Source: an uncultured Methanobrevibacter sp.
GTDB taxonomy: Archaea > Methanobacteriota > Methanobacteria > Methanobacteriales > Methanobacteriaceae
Length of the DNA stretch: 64,000 nt
Assembly (NCBI RefSeq): GCF_937881195.1
Contig: NZ_CALGFC010000059.1
Coordinates: 34,433-98,432, forward strand
Direction of reading: 5' to 3'
The notes beneath the pieces are model-generated. The model was given only the letters and a program-made list of their open reading frames with translations, ran no database searches and was not told the origin of the DNA. Positions 1 through 9,667 of this stretch are shown here, one piece after another; the stretch's first letter is position 1, and every line of letters starts with the position of its first letter. The position numbers and the translations under genes were made by a program.

Positions 1-329
1 TTTAAATTCTTTAAATGTGTTTAATGTCATTTTAATACTTTTTAGTATTTTTTAATAGTTTTTAACATTATTAATATTTAATATTATTTAATATTTTTAG
101 ATTTTTAATATTTTTATATGTTTAATATTTTTTTAAAAATTTCTAAATATTAATTATTAATTTTTAATTATAGATTTAATTATTAAGATTTTTTTTATAT
201 TACTAATAATTTTAATATTGACTAAGTTTAAATTGTTGAAAACTGTGTTTTGTAGTGAAATTTCATACAAAATATTCGAATCCAGATTTTACGTCTCATG
301 GGTTCGCTCTACTAATCGGAGGTTATTTA
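1..329. other. A/T-rich leader region upstream of rps13
   Basis: This stretch has no supportable gene. It is nearly pure A/T up to about 235 and then becomes more mixed just before rps13. It probably holds the promoter and 5' leader of the ribosomal-protein operon. A possible in-frame GTG extension of S13 from 255 is not used, because known archaeal S13 proteins begin at the later ATG. Confidence 0.5.
277..306 (+). promoter_or_regulatory. Candidate stem-loop in the rps13 leader
   Basis: CGAATCC at 277-283 can pair with GGGTTCG at 300-306 (seven pairs, one of them G-U), and AGA at 284-286 can pair with TCT at 294-296 inside the loop. The hairpin ends 10 nt before the GGAGG ribosome binding site at 317-321. 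It is the only G/C-containing segment in an otherwise A/T leader. Autoregulatory ribosomal-protein leaders are known in archaea, but this assignment is inference; a tRNA-like or chance structure is possible. Confidence 0.35.
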
Positions 330-779
330 ATGGAAGACGATTTTAAGCACTTGGTGCGTATTTCCAGAAAGGATGTAGATGGTAAAAAAACTATTGAACA
401 TGCTTTAACCGATATTAAAGGTGTAGGATTATCCTTATCAAGGTCTCTTGGTTTAGCTATGGGATTTGATTTAAATCAAAAAATAGGATATATCTCAGAT
501 GAAGATGTCGTAAAAATTGAAGAAGCTTTAGAGAATCCTCAAAAATATAACATACCTGAATGGATGTTAAACAGACAACGTGACTATGCTACTGGCGAAA
601 CTAGTCATTTAATTGAATCTGATCTTGACATGACTTTAAGAGATGATTTAAATAGAATGAAAAAGACCAGAAGTTACAAAGGCAGAAGACATGAAGTTGG
701 ATTGCCTGTTAGAGGTCAAAGAACTAAATCTACATTTAGAAAAGGTTCATCTGTTGGTGTAAGTCGAAGAAGAGGATAA
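330..779 (+). CDS. rps13: 30S ribosomal protein S13
   Basis: The gene encodes S13 of the small-subunit head, 149 residues with the ATG at 330. That start has a GGAGG site at 317-321 with good spacing, and the protein begins MEDDFKHLVRISRKD as in archaeal S13. The helix-two-turn-helix part (IKGVGLSLSRSLG) and the basic C-terminal tail (HEVGLPVRGQRTK...FRKG) that contacts the P-site tRNA are present. It leads the S13-S4-S11-Rpo3 cluster. It is separated from rps4 by an unusually long 408-nt spacer, so it may be transcribed separately. Confidence 0.95.
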   Translation: MEDDFKHLVRISRKDVDGKKTIEHALTDIKGVGLSLSRSLGLAMGFDLNQKIGYISDEDVVKIEEALENPQKYNIPEWMLNRQRDYATGETSHLIESDLDMTLRDDLNRMKKTRSYKGRRHEVGLPVRGQRTKSTFRKGSSVGVSRRRG

Positions 780-1187
780 TTTAGTTTTTATGGGCTTTTT
801 CTAAGATTATTTTAATATTAAGCTTTTTTTAAACTTATTTTGATAAATTATCTTAATAAATTATTAATTCATAATAATTTGTTTTAAATGGAGAATTATT
901 TTTATAATAAAGATCTATTTATAATAAAGATATATTATTAAATAATTTTCATATCTTTAAGTTTAAATCTAAGTTTTTAATTGAAACATATTTAATTTTG
1001 TGTTAAAATAATGGTTTTAATCGAAATTATTGATGTAAGTTTTTAATTTAAAATACTAAGCTTTATTAAATAAACATTTTTAGATGTTTATTTTATATTA
1101 AATAATTAAAAGCTATTATTTTTATTAAATTATCGAATAGATTATCGGATAAAATTTAATTATAATAAAATTTAAGGAGATTATATA
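780..1187. other. Long spacer between rps13 and rps4
   Basis: This 408-nt A/T-rich spacer has no gene. It includes a short direct repeat (taataaagat units around 904-940). The end, around 1128-1187, contains TATA-like stretches and the AAGGAG site of rps4, so an internal promoter is plausible. In most archaea these two genes are close together, so the spacer is an expansion. Confidence 0.5.
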
Positions 1188-1775
1188 ATGGGTCATCCAA
1201 GAAAAGCAAGAAAAAAATATGATACTCCACCTCATCCTTGGAATGCTGAAAGAATCAAGTCAGAAAATAAACTAATGGTCAAATATGGCTTAAAAAATAA
1301 GAAAGAGATTTGGAAAGCCGACACTTTAGTTAGAAAATACAGTAGGGAAGCAAGATACTTATTAGGTTTCTCTCAAGACCAAGTAGTGGAAGAGAAAAAC
1401 GAATTAATTGGACATTTAACTAGACAAGGAATACTTGCAGAAAATGCTCAATTAGAAGATATTCTTAATTTAACTGTTGAAAATGTTTTAAGAAGGAGAC
1501 TACAGACTGTTGTACACCAAAAAGGGCTTGCTAGAACAGCTAAAGAAGCAAGAATGTTTGTTGTACATGGTCACATAGCTATGAATGATAAAAAAATTGA
1601 TTCTCCAAGTTATGTTGTTAGACGTGGAGAAGAAGATCTTATAGGTTATTACACTCCTGCTATAGCTAAACAAATTCAAGAGTATAATGCTGGAAAATCA
1701 GCAGGAAGACCTGTAGAAAGTGCAGATGCTTCTGTTGAAAACGCAGAGAATGTGAAAAATCCAGATGAAAATTAA
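1188..1775 (+). CDS. rps4: 30S ribosomal protein S4
   Basis: This 195-residue S4 is a primary 16S rRNA-binding protein of the small-subunit body. The N-terminus MGHPRKARKKYDTPPHPW is typical of archaeal S4. The central S4 RNA-binding domain is recognisable (RRRLQTVVHQKGLARTAKEA, then the VVHGHIAMN segment). The C-terminal tail is acidic and low-complexity. An AAGGAG site lies 9 nt before the ATG. rps11 follows after 14 nt, so the two are probably co-transcribed. Confidence 0.95.
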   Translation: MGHPRKARKKYDTPPHPWNAERIKSENKLMVKYGLKNKKEIWKADTLVRKYSREARYLLGFSQDQVVEEKNELIGHLTRQGILAENAQLEDILNLTVENVLRRRLQTVVHQKGLARTAKEARMFVVHGHIAMNDKKIDSPSYVVRRGEEDLIGYYTPAIAKQIQEYNAGKSAGRPVESADASVENAENVKNPDEN

Positions 1776-1789
1776 TAAATGGTGAAACA

Positions 1790-2182
<393 letters not shown>

Positions 2183-2194
2183 GAAGGGTCTAAT

Positions 2195-2992
2195 ATGGAG
2201 ATTGAAGTCAAAAGTAAAGATGAAAATGAAATTGTTTTCATCATTCGTGATGCAGAAGTACCTTTTATCAATGCTATTCGTAGAATTGCTATGATGGAAG
2301 TTCCTAAAATAGCAATTGAAGATGTTAATATTATTCAAAACGATTCAGCAATGTTTAATGAGGTTTTAGCTCACAGACTAGGATTGACTCCTTTAATTTC
2401 AAATTTTGATGCTATTGATGGAATGGAAATGGCTGATGAATGTGATTGTGAGGATTATTGTCCTAAATGTAGTGTTTCTTTTACTTTAAATAAAACAGGT
2501 CCTGGAGTTATTTATTCTAAGGATTTAGTTTCAACTGACTCAACAATAAAACCAGTATATGACACAATACCACTCTTAAAACTCAAAGAAAATCAAAATG
2601 TGGAATTGGAAGCAGTAGCAAAAATTGGTTTAGGTAAAGATCATGCGAAATGGATGCCTACTACTGTCTGTGCCTATAAACAATATCCTAAAATTACTTT
2701 TAATGAAGATGCTGAAGTTAATTATGATTTAGCAGATATTTGTCCTAGAAATATTTTAAAATCTGACAAAAGATCTAAAGTTTTAAAAGTACAAAATATT
2801 GAAGATTGTTCTATGTGTAAAGCTTGTATGAGAGCTGATGAGAATAATTATATTGATATTAGTTTTGAGCCAGAGAATTTCATATTTAGAATTGAAACTG
2901 ATGGATCAATGCCTCCTGAAGAGGTTTTATTAAAAGCTTGTGATGTTTTAAATGAAAAAACAGACAAGTTTATAACATTTAGTAAAAATTAA
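2195..2992 (+). CDS. rpoD: DNA-directed RNA polymerase subunit D (Rpo3)
   Basis: This is the alpha-like assembly subunit of archaeal RNA polymerase, 265 residues. The N-terminal dimerisation part carries NAIRRIAMMEVPKIAIEDV (about 27-45). Two cysteine groups are visible: C83, C85, C89, C92 in the insert, and C183, C205, C208, C211 in the ferredoxin-like domain. The second set matches the spacing of the Fe-S ligands known in Sulfolobus Rpo3, so a cluster is likely. It sits directly after rps11 with a short spacer, and rpl18e follows after 26 nt. Confidence 0.95.
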   Translation: MEIEVKSKDENEIVFIIRDAEVPFINAIRRIAMMEVPKIAIEDVNIIQNDSAMFNEVLAHRLGLTPLISNFDAIDGMEMADECDCEDYCPKCSVSFTLNKTGPGVIYSKDLVSTDSTIKPVYDTIPLLKLKENQNVELEAVAKIGLGKDHAKWMPTTVCAYKQYPKITFNEDAEVNYDLADICPRNILKSDKRSKVLKVQNIEDCSMCKACMRADENNYIDISFEPENFIFRIETDGSMPPEEVLLKACDVLNEKTDKFITFSKN

Positions 2993-3018
2993 CATAGGGG
3001 ATAAAGGAGAGAGAACTA

Positions 3019-3384
3019 ATGGCTAGAAAAGTTATCAAAACAAATCCTAACCTCATTCAACTCATAAGAAATCTTAAAGATAAATCTTACAATGAAGAGG
3101 TAGCTATTTGGAAAGATGTTGCTCAAAGGTTAGAAAGAGCAGCTAGAAATCAAGCTGAAGTTAACTTGTCTGATATTAACAGGGTTTCAGAAGAAAATCA
3201 AACTGTCCTTGTTCCAGGTAAAGTTTTAGCTAATGGTCAACTTGACCATGAAGTTAGTATTGCAGCTTTAAAATTTTCAAAAACAGCTCAAGAAAAAATT
3301 GAAAAATCTGGTGGAGAATGTATTTCTATCAGTGAAATAATCGAAAAAAATCCTAAAGGTAGTAATATAAAGATTGTTGAATGA
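3019..3384 (+). CDS. rpl18e: 50S ribosomal protein L18e
   Basis: This is the archaeal/eukaryotic-type L18e (eL18), 121 residues. It begins MARKVIKTNPNLIQLIRNLKD and contains the RNA-binding segment WKDVAQRLERAARNQAEVN and VLVPGKVLANG. An AAGGAG-type site precedes the ATG. It lies between Rpo3 and L13, the conserved euryarchaeal order, so co-transcription with the operon is expected. Confidence 0.95.
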   Translation: MARKVIKTNPNLIQLIRNLKDKSYNEEVAIWKDVAQRLERAARNQAEVNLSDINRVSEENQTVLVPGKVLANGQLDHEVSIAALKFSKTAQEKIEKSGGECISISEIIEKNPKGSNIKIVE

Positions 3385-3450
3385 TTATAGTTTATATAAT
3401 GATTATTTAGACTATATCAAACTACAATTTAATTAATAAAGGTGTTATTA

Positions 3451-3873
3451 ATGATTATTGATGGAGAAGGACATATTTTAGGAAGACTTGCTAGTATAAC
3501 AAGTAAAAAACTTCTTGAAGGTGAGGAGATTGTTGTTCTCAATGCTGAGAAAATAATGCTCACTGGCTCAAAAGATTGGGCATATGCAAAGTATAAACAA
3601 AGACTTGATAGAGCGAGTATTTCTAATCCAAGAGATTTAGGTCCAAAATACCCAAGAAGACCTGAAGAGATATTTAGAAGAACTGTAAGGGGAATGTTAC
3701 CGATTAAAAAATCTAAAGGAAAAACTGCATTTAAAGGTTTAAAAGCTTATGTTGGAGTTCCAAAAGAATTTAATGATTCAGAAACATCTAAAGTACCTGC
3801 TGCAGAATATGGTAATATCAAAAAAGGAATAGAATTAGGTGAAATATCAAAACTTTTAGGAGCTAAATTTTAA
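3451..3873 (+). CDS. rpl13: 50S ribosomal protein L13
   Basis: This is L13 (uL13), 140 residues starting MIIDGEGHILGRLAS. An in-frame GTG nine bases earlier is part of the GGTG ribosome binding site at 3441-3444, so the ATG at 3451 is the better start. The GRLAS motif, the MLTGSKDWAYAKYKQR region and RRTVRGMLPIKKSKG are characteristic. A 66-nt spacer separates it from rpl18e; rps9 follows. Confidence 0.95.
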   Translation: MIIDGEGHILGRLASITSKKLLEGEEIVVLNAEKIMLTGSKDWAYAKYKQRLDRASISNPRDLGPKYPRRPEEIFRRTVRGMLPIKKSKGKTAFKGLKAYVGVPKEFNDSETSKVPAAEYGNIKKGIELGEISKLLGAKF

Positions 3874-3942
3874 ATTTTTAGTTAAATTCTAAATTTTTAT
3901 AAATTATGTTTCTTTAATAGTTTTATTTATGGATGTGTTTTA

Positions 3943-4344
3943 ATGAAAAAAGTTGTTCACACAAGTGGAAAGCGTAAAACAGCTATTGCTCGTGGTACTG
4001 TTCAAGAAGGTAAAGGTAGAATTAGGATTAATAAAAGACCAATTGAACTTTATTCACCAGAGCTTGCTAAATTAAAATTAGCTGAACCTTTAACTTTAGC
4101 TGGAGATATAGCTAATGATGTTGATATCAATATTAAAGTTATTGGTGGAGGAGTTATGGGTCAAGCAGAAGCTGCACGTATGGTTATTGCAAAAGGATTA
4201 GTACAATGGACTAATGATATGGATCTTAAAGAAAAATTTGTTCAATATGATAGAACAATGTTAGTTGGAGATCCAAGACGTTCTGAACCAAAAAAATATG
4301 GTGGTCCTGGAGCAAGAGCACGTAAACAAAAAAGTTATCGGTGA
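3943..4344 (+). CDS. rps9: 30S ribosomal protein S9
   Basis: This is S9 (uS9), 133 residues, a small-subunit head protein whose basic tail reaches the P site. The N-terminal VHTSGKRKTAIARGTVQEG, the GGGVMGQAEAARMVIAKGL core and the C-terminal DPRRSEPKKYGGPGARARKQ end are all present; the protein ends in SYR as usual. It follows L13 and precedes the small polymerase subunits Rpo10 and Rpo6. Confidence 0.96.
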   Translation: MKKVVHTSGKRKTAIARGTVQEGKGRIRINKRPIELYSPELAKLKLAEPLTLAGDIANDVDINIKVIGGGVMGQAEAARMVIAKGLVQWTNDMDLKEKFVQYDRTMLVGDPRRSEPKKYGGPGARARKQKSYR

Positions 4345-4605
4345 TTCGATAAACTTTTTATATTTTTTTATACATATTAATAATAGATTATTTTTTTAAA
4401 ATATTCTAACTTTGAATATTCTAACTTTTTTTGAATATTCAATTTTTTCAAATTTAAAATTTTTTAAAAATTTTAATATAAAATTTATTATATAATTGAT
4501 TAGTTATTATATAATTGATTAGTGATTGAATTATTACCTTAAAAAATTTAATTTATAATTAAATTTGTATTTTAATAAAATTTAAAAAGGAAATGATGAT
4601 TTAAT
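4345..4605. other. Spacer before rpoN
   Basis: This is 261 nt of A/T-rich sequence without a gene. It contains a short direct repeat (ttatataattgattagt, about 4489-4522). The AAAGGAAATGATG ribosome binding region of the next gene lies at its end. Confidence 0.4.
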
Positions 4606-4776
4606 ATGATTCCTATAAGATGTATAAGTTGCGGAAAACCAGTTTCAGCATATTTTGATGAATATAATAGTCGGATGGCAGATGGGGAAGATTCAAAAGC
4701 CATTCTTGATGATATGGGTCTTAAAAGATACTGTTGTAGAAGAATGTTAATTACTCATGTTGAAACATGGGAATAA
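4606..4776 (+). CDS. rpoN: DNA-directed RNA polymerase subunit N (Rpo10)
   Basis: This is the small zinc-binding polymerase subunit, 56 residues by my translation. The N-terminal MIPIRCISCGKP carries the first CXXC pair, and RYCCRRMLITHVE carries the paired cysteines that complete the zinc bundle. Length and motifs match archaeal Rpo10 (about 55-70 residues). It sits in the conserved S9-Rpo10-Rpo6 order. Confidence 0.95.
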   Translation: MIPIRCISCGKPVSAYFDEYNSRMADGEDSKAILDDMGLKRYCCRRMLITHVETWE

Positions 4777-4881
4777 TGTTTTAATATGATTTTGTCTACT
4801 TTAATTTTTAATTTTAATTAATATGGTATTTTTTATTATCTGTGAATATTTAGTTAATTATGGAATTAATGGGGATATAAA

Positions 4882-5061
4882 ATGGCAACAAATAAATTAA
4901 CAAGATTTGAAAAAGCTAGACTTCTTGGAGCAAGAGCGCTTCAACTTTCTATGGGTGCTAAACCTTTAGTAAAAGTATCTGAATCTATTGATCCAATTGA
5001 TATAGCTGCTTTAGAACTTGAAAATAAAGTTCTACCCTTAGATGTTAAAAGGGATGAATAA
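4882..5061 (+). CDS. rpoK: DNA-directed RNA polymerase subunit K (Rpo6)
   Basis: This is the omega/Rpb6-like polymerase subunit, 59 residues. The core TRFEKARLLGARALQLSMGA and the following PIDIAALELENKVLPL are diagnostic. Archaeal Rpo6 is often this short, lacking the acidic N-terminal arm of Rpb6. It is the last gene of the transcription/translation cluster before a spacer of about 1.1 kb. Confidence 0.95.
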   Translation: MATNKLTRFEKARLLGARALQLSMGAKPLVKVSESIDPIDIAALELENKVLPLDVKRDE

Positions 5062-6161
5062 GATATTAATTATAATTAGATAATAGTTAGTCTAATATAT
5101 TTATTATAATATTATTTAGATTAAATAGTGAATTATCAATATATATTAATACTAATTTTATAATATTAATTATTATAATTATTATAATTATTATTCTTGT
5201 TATTGTAAATTATCAATAAATAGAATAAATAATAAGATTATAAATAATTTTATAATAAATAAATTATATTTCTATTTTTTTAATATTAAAATAAAAATAA
5301 ATCTCACTAAATATTAAAATAATATTAAAATAATATTAAATAATATTAAAACAAAGATTAAATTTATATACTAAATAAGGATAAATTATGTATATATTAA
5401 TATTAAATCTTATAATATTAGATTACATAATATATTAAATTACATAATGAAAATATATATAAAAATTTATAAATAATCAAATATTCTATATTTTGAAATC
5501 ATAAAATTAAAATATAAAAAATATTTTTATAAATAATAAATTAATAAACTAATGAATTAATAATAAATTATTAAAAAATTAATAAATTATTATAAAATAA
5601 TAAAATAAACAAAATTTAAATGATATGTAAGCAATGTTTTTAATGGTATTATAATAATCTATAAATCAACTTCTATTTTTATAAAAGATTTTTAATCTCA
5701 TTATAGGTTATATAGTTGAAATTATAAAATATTGAATCATAATATGTATAATAATAAATTCTGAGATAAGTGCTTTTTATTAACTAGGATAATTTTCTTT
5801 GGATAGATTTTCTTTTAGTTATATAATTAGATGTAAATATTATACAATTTAGTACTATTTGCCTATTAATTTTAGGTTAAATCAATATTATGCTAAATTA
5901 TAGTAATATAATAAATTATAGTAATATTATATTTCATTAATAGTAAATTATAGTAATATAATAAATTATAGTAATATTATATTTCATTATGTGTTTTTAC
6001 TTAATTATGTTTCAATAATATTTTATTTCAGTTGATTATTATTTTACTTAATAAGTTTTATCTTATTCAATAATATGTTTATAATACTTATTTGTCTTAT
6101 TGTTGTAGTATATGGGTTTTATATATTAATAAATCTTGATTAATATCCTTGGGGTGTTTTT
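5062..6161. other. 1.1-kb A/T-rich spacer between rpoK and eno
   Basis: No gene or RNA is recognisable. The stretch is dominated by runs of taa/aat words. It includes one clear tandem duplication near 5891-5990, listed separately. A GGGGTG ribosome binding site for enolase lies at 6151-6156. Confidence 0.5.
5891..5990. repeat. 50-nt tandem duplication
   Basis: Two copies of a 50-nt unit (5891-5940 and 5941-5990) differ at only a few positions at their ends; 46 consecutive positions are identical. Each contains two copies of the word aattatagtaata. The repeat is purely intergenic, upstream of eno. Confidence 0.9.
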
Positions 6162-7412
6162 TTGGATAGTGTTATAGAAGATGTTCGTGTTAGAAAAATT
6201 TTAGATAGTAGAGGAAATGCCACCGTCGAAGTGGATATTCTAACTTGGAATGGGTTCGGACGAGCTGCAGCTCCAAGTGGTGCAAGTACTGGATCTAGGG
6301 AAGTTGTTTCATTTCCTGAGGGTGGAGTAGACAAAATTATTAGCGAAGTTGAAGATTTGATTTCTTCTGAACTTATTGGAATGGATGCTGAAGATATTTC
6401 AGATATCGACATGGTTTTAAAAGAAATTGATGGAACTGATAATTATTCATCTATTGGTGGAAATACAACTGTTGCAGTATCTATGGCAGTAGCTAAAGCA
6501 GCAGCAGCTTCATATAATTTGCCTCTTTATAAATATTTGGGAGGGAATCTTGTTAATGAAATTCCCTATCCTTTAGGTAATATGATGAATGGAGGAGCTC
6601 ATGCAGGTATTCATGCTCCAGATATTCAAGAATTTTTAATAGTTCCCTCTGGTGCAAATAATATTACTGAGGCAGTTTTTGCAAACTCACAAGTTCATAA
6701 AAAATTGAAAGAACTTATTCAGATTAAAGATTCTCTTTTCACTGGTGGTAAAGGTGACGAGGGTGGATGGGTTCCAAATGTTAGTAATGATGTTGCTTTA
6801 GAGATTCAAGCTCAAGCTTGTGAAGAAGTTGGGGATGAAACTGGAGTAACTATTCGCCCAGCTTTGGATATGGCTGCTTCTGAATTTTGGGATAATAATC
6901 AAGAAAAATATGTTTATTCTCAAGATAATGTTTCAAGAGATACTGGAGACCAAATTGAGTTTGTCAAAGATATTGTTGAAACTTATGACATGATATATGT
7001 CGAAGATCCATTTGATGAATCTGATTTTGAAGGATTTAAAGAGCTAAATTCCCTAATTGGAGATAAATGTCTTGTTTGTGGGGATGATTTATTTGTTACA
7101 AATAAAGAAATTTTAGCTAAAGGGATTGAAATGAATGCAGCTAATGCAATTATTATTAAACCTAATCAGATTGGATCTCTTTCTGAAACTTATGCAACTG
7201 TTAAATTAGCTAAAGAAAATGATGTTGCACCTGTTGTTTCTCATAGGTCTGGTGAAACAACTGATGAGACTATTGCTCATTTAGCTGTTGCTTTCGGTGC
7301 ACCTTTAATCAAAACTGGTGCTTTAGGTGGGGAAAGAATAGCAAAATTAAATGAATTAATTCGTATAGAAGAAGAGTTATCTAATCCAATTATGGCTAAA
7401 TTAGATAAATAA
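6162..7412 (+). CDS. eno: Enolase (phosphopyruvate hydratase)
   Basis: It interconverts 2-phosphoglycerate and phosphoenolpyruvate in glycolysis/gluconeogenesis; 416 residues, normal length. A TTG start with GGGGTG six bases upstream gives the usual N-terminus (VIEDVRVRKILDSRGNATVEV). Active-site regions seen are SGASTGSREVVSF, GGAHAGIHAPDIQEFLI, YVEDPFDESD, GDDLFVTN, IIIKPNQIGSLSET and SHRSGETTDE. In related methanogens eno lies between the polymerase genes and rps2, as here. Confidence 0.96.
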   Translation: MDSVIEDVRVRKILDSRGNATVEVDILTWNGFGRAAAPSGASTGSREVVSFPEGGVDKIISEVEDLISSELIGMDAEDISDIDMVLKEIDGTDNYSSIGGNTTVAVSMAVAKAAAASYNLPLYKYLGGNLVNEIPYPLGNMMNGGAHAGIHAPDIQEFLIVPSGANNITEAVFANSQVHKKLKELIQIKDSLFTGGKGDEGGWVPNVSNDVALEIQAQACEEVGDETGVTIRPALDMAASEFWDNNQEKYVYSQDNVSRDTGDQIEFVKDIVETYDMIYVEDPFDESDFEGFKELNSLIGDKCLVCGDDLFVTNKEILAKGIEMNAANAIIIKPNQIGSLSETYATVKLAKENDVAPVVSHRSGETTDETIAHLAVAFGAPLIKTGALGGERIAKLNELIRIEEELSNPIMAKLDK

Positions 7413-7542
7413 TCTGATTTTAAAAATTAAGTAATTAATTTTTAGTATTTTTTAAAATTAATACTTTAAATTATAATGAATAAAATTTAATAAATTATAT
7501 TTGATAAAATTTACAACTTATAGAGAGTTTAGAGGAGATATT

Positions 7543-7734
7543 ATGGCAAAAGTAACTGTTGATTATGATAAATGTGATGGTGGAGATTGTGGAGAATGTG
7601 CAGACGTTTGTCCTATGGAAGTTTTAGTACTTGAAGGAGATAAAATAGTTATAAAAAATCCAGAGGATTGTAGTTTATGTGAAGTTTGCATGGATGTTTG
7701 TCCTCAAGAATGTGTTAATGTTGAAGATGATTAA
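7543..7734 (+). CDS. Two-cluster [4Fe-4S] ferredoxin
   Basis: This small electron carrier has 63 residues with the ATG at 7543 (GAGGAGA just upstream; a longer frame from 7501 lacks a site). Two cluster motifs are visible: a first with an enlarged first gap, C-X4-C-X2-C-X3-CP (CDGGDCGECADVCP), and a second of standard form, C-X2-C-X2-C-X3-CP (CSLCEVCMDVCP). Its physiological partner cannot be told from the sequence. It sits alone between eno and rps2. Confidence 0.9.
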   Translation: MAKVTVDYDKCDGGDCGECADVCPMEVLVLEGDKIVIKNPEDCSLCEVCMDVCPQECVNVEDD

Positions 7735-7837
7735 ATTTATATTAAACATTATTAACAATCTTTGATAAAGCATTATTATAACAATAAATGTTTAAAATTA
7801 TATTATGAATATTATAAATTAATAAAAAGGTGATATA

Positions 7838-8434
7838 TTGTCAGAACTATTAATACCATTAGAAGAATATTTAGCAGCAGGATTACATATAGGAACTCAA
7901 CAAAAAACAAGTGACATGGAAAAATATATATTTCGTATAAGGTCTGATGGTTTATATGTATTGGATATTAGTAAAACCAATGATAGAATAATGGCAGCAG
8001 CTAAATTTTTAGCTAAGTATGATCCTGAAGATATACTTGTAGTAGCTACAAGACAATATGGTCAAGCTCCTGTTAAGAAATTCGGAGAGTTAATTGGTTG
8101 TAAATCAATTCCTGGAAGATTTATTCCTGGAACTTTAACTAATCCTAATTATTCTAAGTTTATAGAGCCAAAAGTAATTGTTGTGACTGATCCAAGATCT
8201 GATTCTCAAGCTATAATTGAATCCAAACAAAATGGTGTTCCTATTGTTGCTTTATGTGATACTGAGAATCTATTAAGTACTGTTGATTTAGCTATTCCAG
8301 TAAACAACAAAGGAAGAAAAGCTATTGCTTTGGTATATTGGTTATTAGCTAGACAAATATTAAGAGAAAAAGGAATTATTGGTGAAGATGAAACTCTTAG
8401 TCAAGATGCTTCAGACTTTGAATTAAAATTCTAA
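7838..8434 (+). CDS. rps2: 30S ribosomal protein S2
   Basis: This is S2 (uS2), 198 residues, archaeal length. The TTG start has GGTG five bases upstream and gives MSELLIPLEEYLAAGLHIGTQQ. Characteristic segments are IFRIRSDGLYVLDISKT, the VVATRQYGQAPVKKF region, FIPGTLTNP and VVTDPRSDSQAI. The downstream neighbour encodes a MEMO-family protein, the usual order in Methanobacteriales. Confidence 0.95.
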   Translation: MSELLIPLEEYLAAGLHIGTQQKTSDMEKYIFRIRSDGLYVLDISKTNDRIMAAAKFLAKYDPEDILVVATRQYGQAPVKKFGELIGCKSIPGRFIPGTLTNPNYSKFIEPKVIVVTDPRSDSQAIIESKQNGVPIVALCDTENLLSTVDLAIPVNNKGRKAIALVYWLLARQILREKGIIGEDETLSQDASDFELKF

Positions 8435-8767
8435 TTTAAAAAGTGATAAATTTAAGATTTATAAATTCATATTTTTAGTATTTTATATATTAACAAATTA
8501 TAATTTAATTTCTTAATTTCATTTGTTTGGAGATTTATTTGTAAATAATTTGTTAAATTTTTTAAATATAAAAATATTTTAAAAATATAAATATTTTGAA
8601 TATGCAAATATTTTAAAAATATAAATATTTTGAATATGCAAATATTTTAAAAATATAAATATTTTAAATGTATAAATTTTTTAAAATATTAATTTTACAA
8701 TCATTTTTCTGATTGGATAAAGTATTATTAAATAAATTTATTAAATCTAAAAAACATATTTTATATC
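8435..8767. other. Spacer between rps2 and the MEMO gene
   Basis: This is 333 nt of A/T-rich sequence with no gene. Its centre is the 34-nt tandem repeat at 8581-8680. No Shine-Dalgarno sequence is seen before the next ATG. Confidence 0.5.
8581..8680. repeat. 34-nt tandem repeat, about three copies
   Basis: Two perfect copies of a 34-nt unit (8581-8614 and 8615-8648) are followed by a degenerate third (8649-8680). Each unit contains the TATA-like word aaatataaatatttt. Confidence 0.9.
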
Positions 8768-9667
8768 ATGATAAGAAAACCAGCTGTAGCCGGATTATTT
8801 TATGAAAAAAATCCAGATGACCTGAAAAATAAGATTGAATGGTGTTTTAATCATGAATTAGGCCCTGGAAAAATCCCTGAATTAGGATTAGGTCAGTCCA
8901 TTGAATTTTTAAATAATGATTCAACAAAAAATATTGAAGAATCAACTAAAAATCAAAAAATATATGGGGCTGTTGTTCCTCATGCAGGGTATTCTTATTC
9001 TGGCCCTATAGCTGCTCATGCTTATTATGAGATAGTTGAAAATGGTTTTCCTGAAACATTCATAATATTATGTCCTAATCATACAGGTTTAGGTACTGGC
9101 ATCTCAATATTTAAAGAGGGTATATGGAATACACCATTAGGAAATGTTGAGATTGATGAGGAATTTACTAAAGAAATGGTTTCAAACTCAGATTTAATTA
9201 ATTTTGATACTTCTGCACATATTAAGGAACATAGTTGTGAAATTCACCTTCCATTTTTACAATATTTTTCTAATGATTTTAAAATTGTTCCCATGGTTAT
9301 GTGGATGCAAGATATGGAAAGTGGATCTGATATAGCTAATTCTATTGCCAAAACAGCTAAAAAATTGCGAAGGTCTGTTTTAATTATTGCTAGTACTGAT
9401 TTAACACATTATGAATCTAAAAATTTTGCTGAAAAAAAGGATAAATTAATATTGGATGCAATATCTAATATGGATGAAGATTCTCTTTTAAATGTTGTTA
9501 AAAATTTTGGAATTAGTATGTGTGGTTATGGCCCTACAATTGCAACTATTAAAGCATCAAGATTTTTAGGTGCAAAAAATGGGAAAATTTTAAAGTATGC
9601 GACTAGTGGCGACATTTCAGGAGATTTCAATTCTGTAGTAGGATATTGTTCAGCTATTTTCGATTGA
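8768..9667 (+). CDS. MEMO1-family protein (AmmeMemoRadiSam system protein B type)
   Basis: This 299-residue protein is related to MEMO1 and structurally to non-haem iron dioxygenases. The family motifs are visible: MIRKPAVAGLFYEKNP at the start, VVPHAGYSYSGPIAAHAYYE, LCPNHTG, HIKEHSCEIHLPFLQ, ASTDLTHYES and CGYGPTIATIKA. The histidines in PHAGY, SCEIHLP and LTHYES probably form the metal site. Function in archaea is unsettled. The ATG has no clear Shine-Dalgarno sequence. Placement after rps2 and before mevalonate kinase is conserved in methanogens. Confidence 0.92.
   Translation: MIRKPAVAGLFYEKNPDDLKNKIEWCFNHELGPGKIPELGLGQSIEFLNNDSTKNIEESTKNQKIYGAVVPHAGYSYSGPIAAHAYYEIVENGFPETFIILCPNHTGLGTGISIFKEGIWNTPLGNVEIDEEFTKEMVSNSDLINFDTSAHIKEHSCEIHLPFLQYFSNDFKIVPMVMWMQDMESGSDIANSIAKTAKKLRRSVLIIASTDLTHYESKNFAEKKDKLILDAISNMDEDSLLNVVKNFGISMCGYGPTIATIKASRFLGAKNGKILKYATSGDISGDFNSVVGYCSAIFD

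Noticed and set aside
276..310. tRNA-like element suggested by ttcgaatcc and gggttcg
   Set aside because: No acceptor stem, anticodon arm or CCA-compatible fold can be built; a simple hairpin explains the words.
255..329. N-terminal extension of S13 from a GTG at 255
   Set aside because: The ATG at 330 has a GGAGG site and gives the family N-terminus; the extension has no site and overlaps the leader hairpin.
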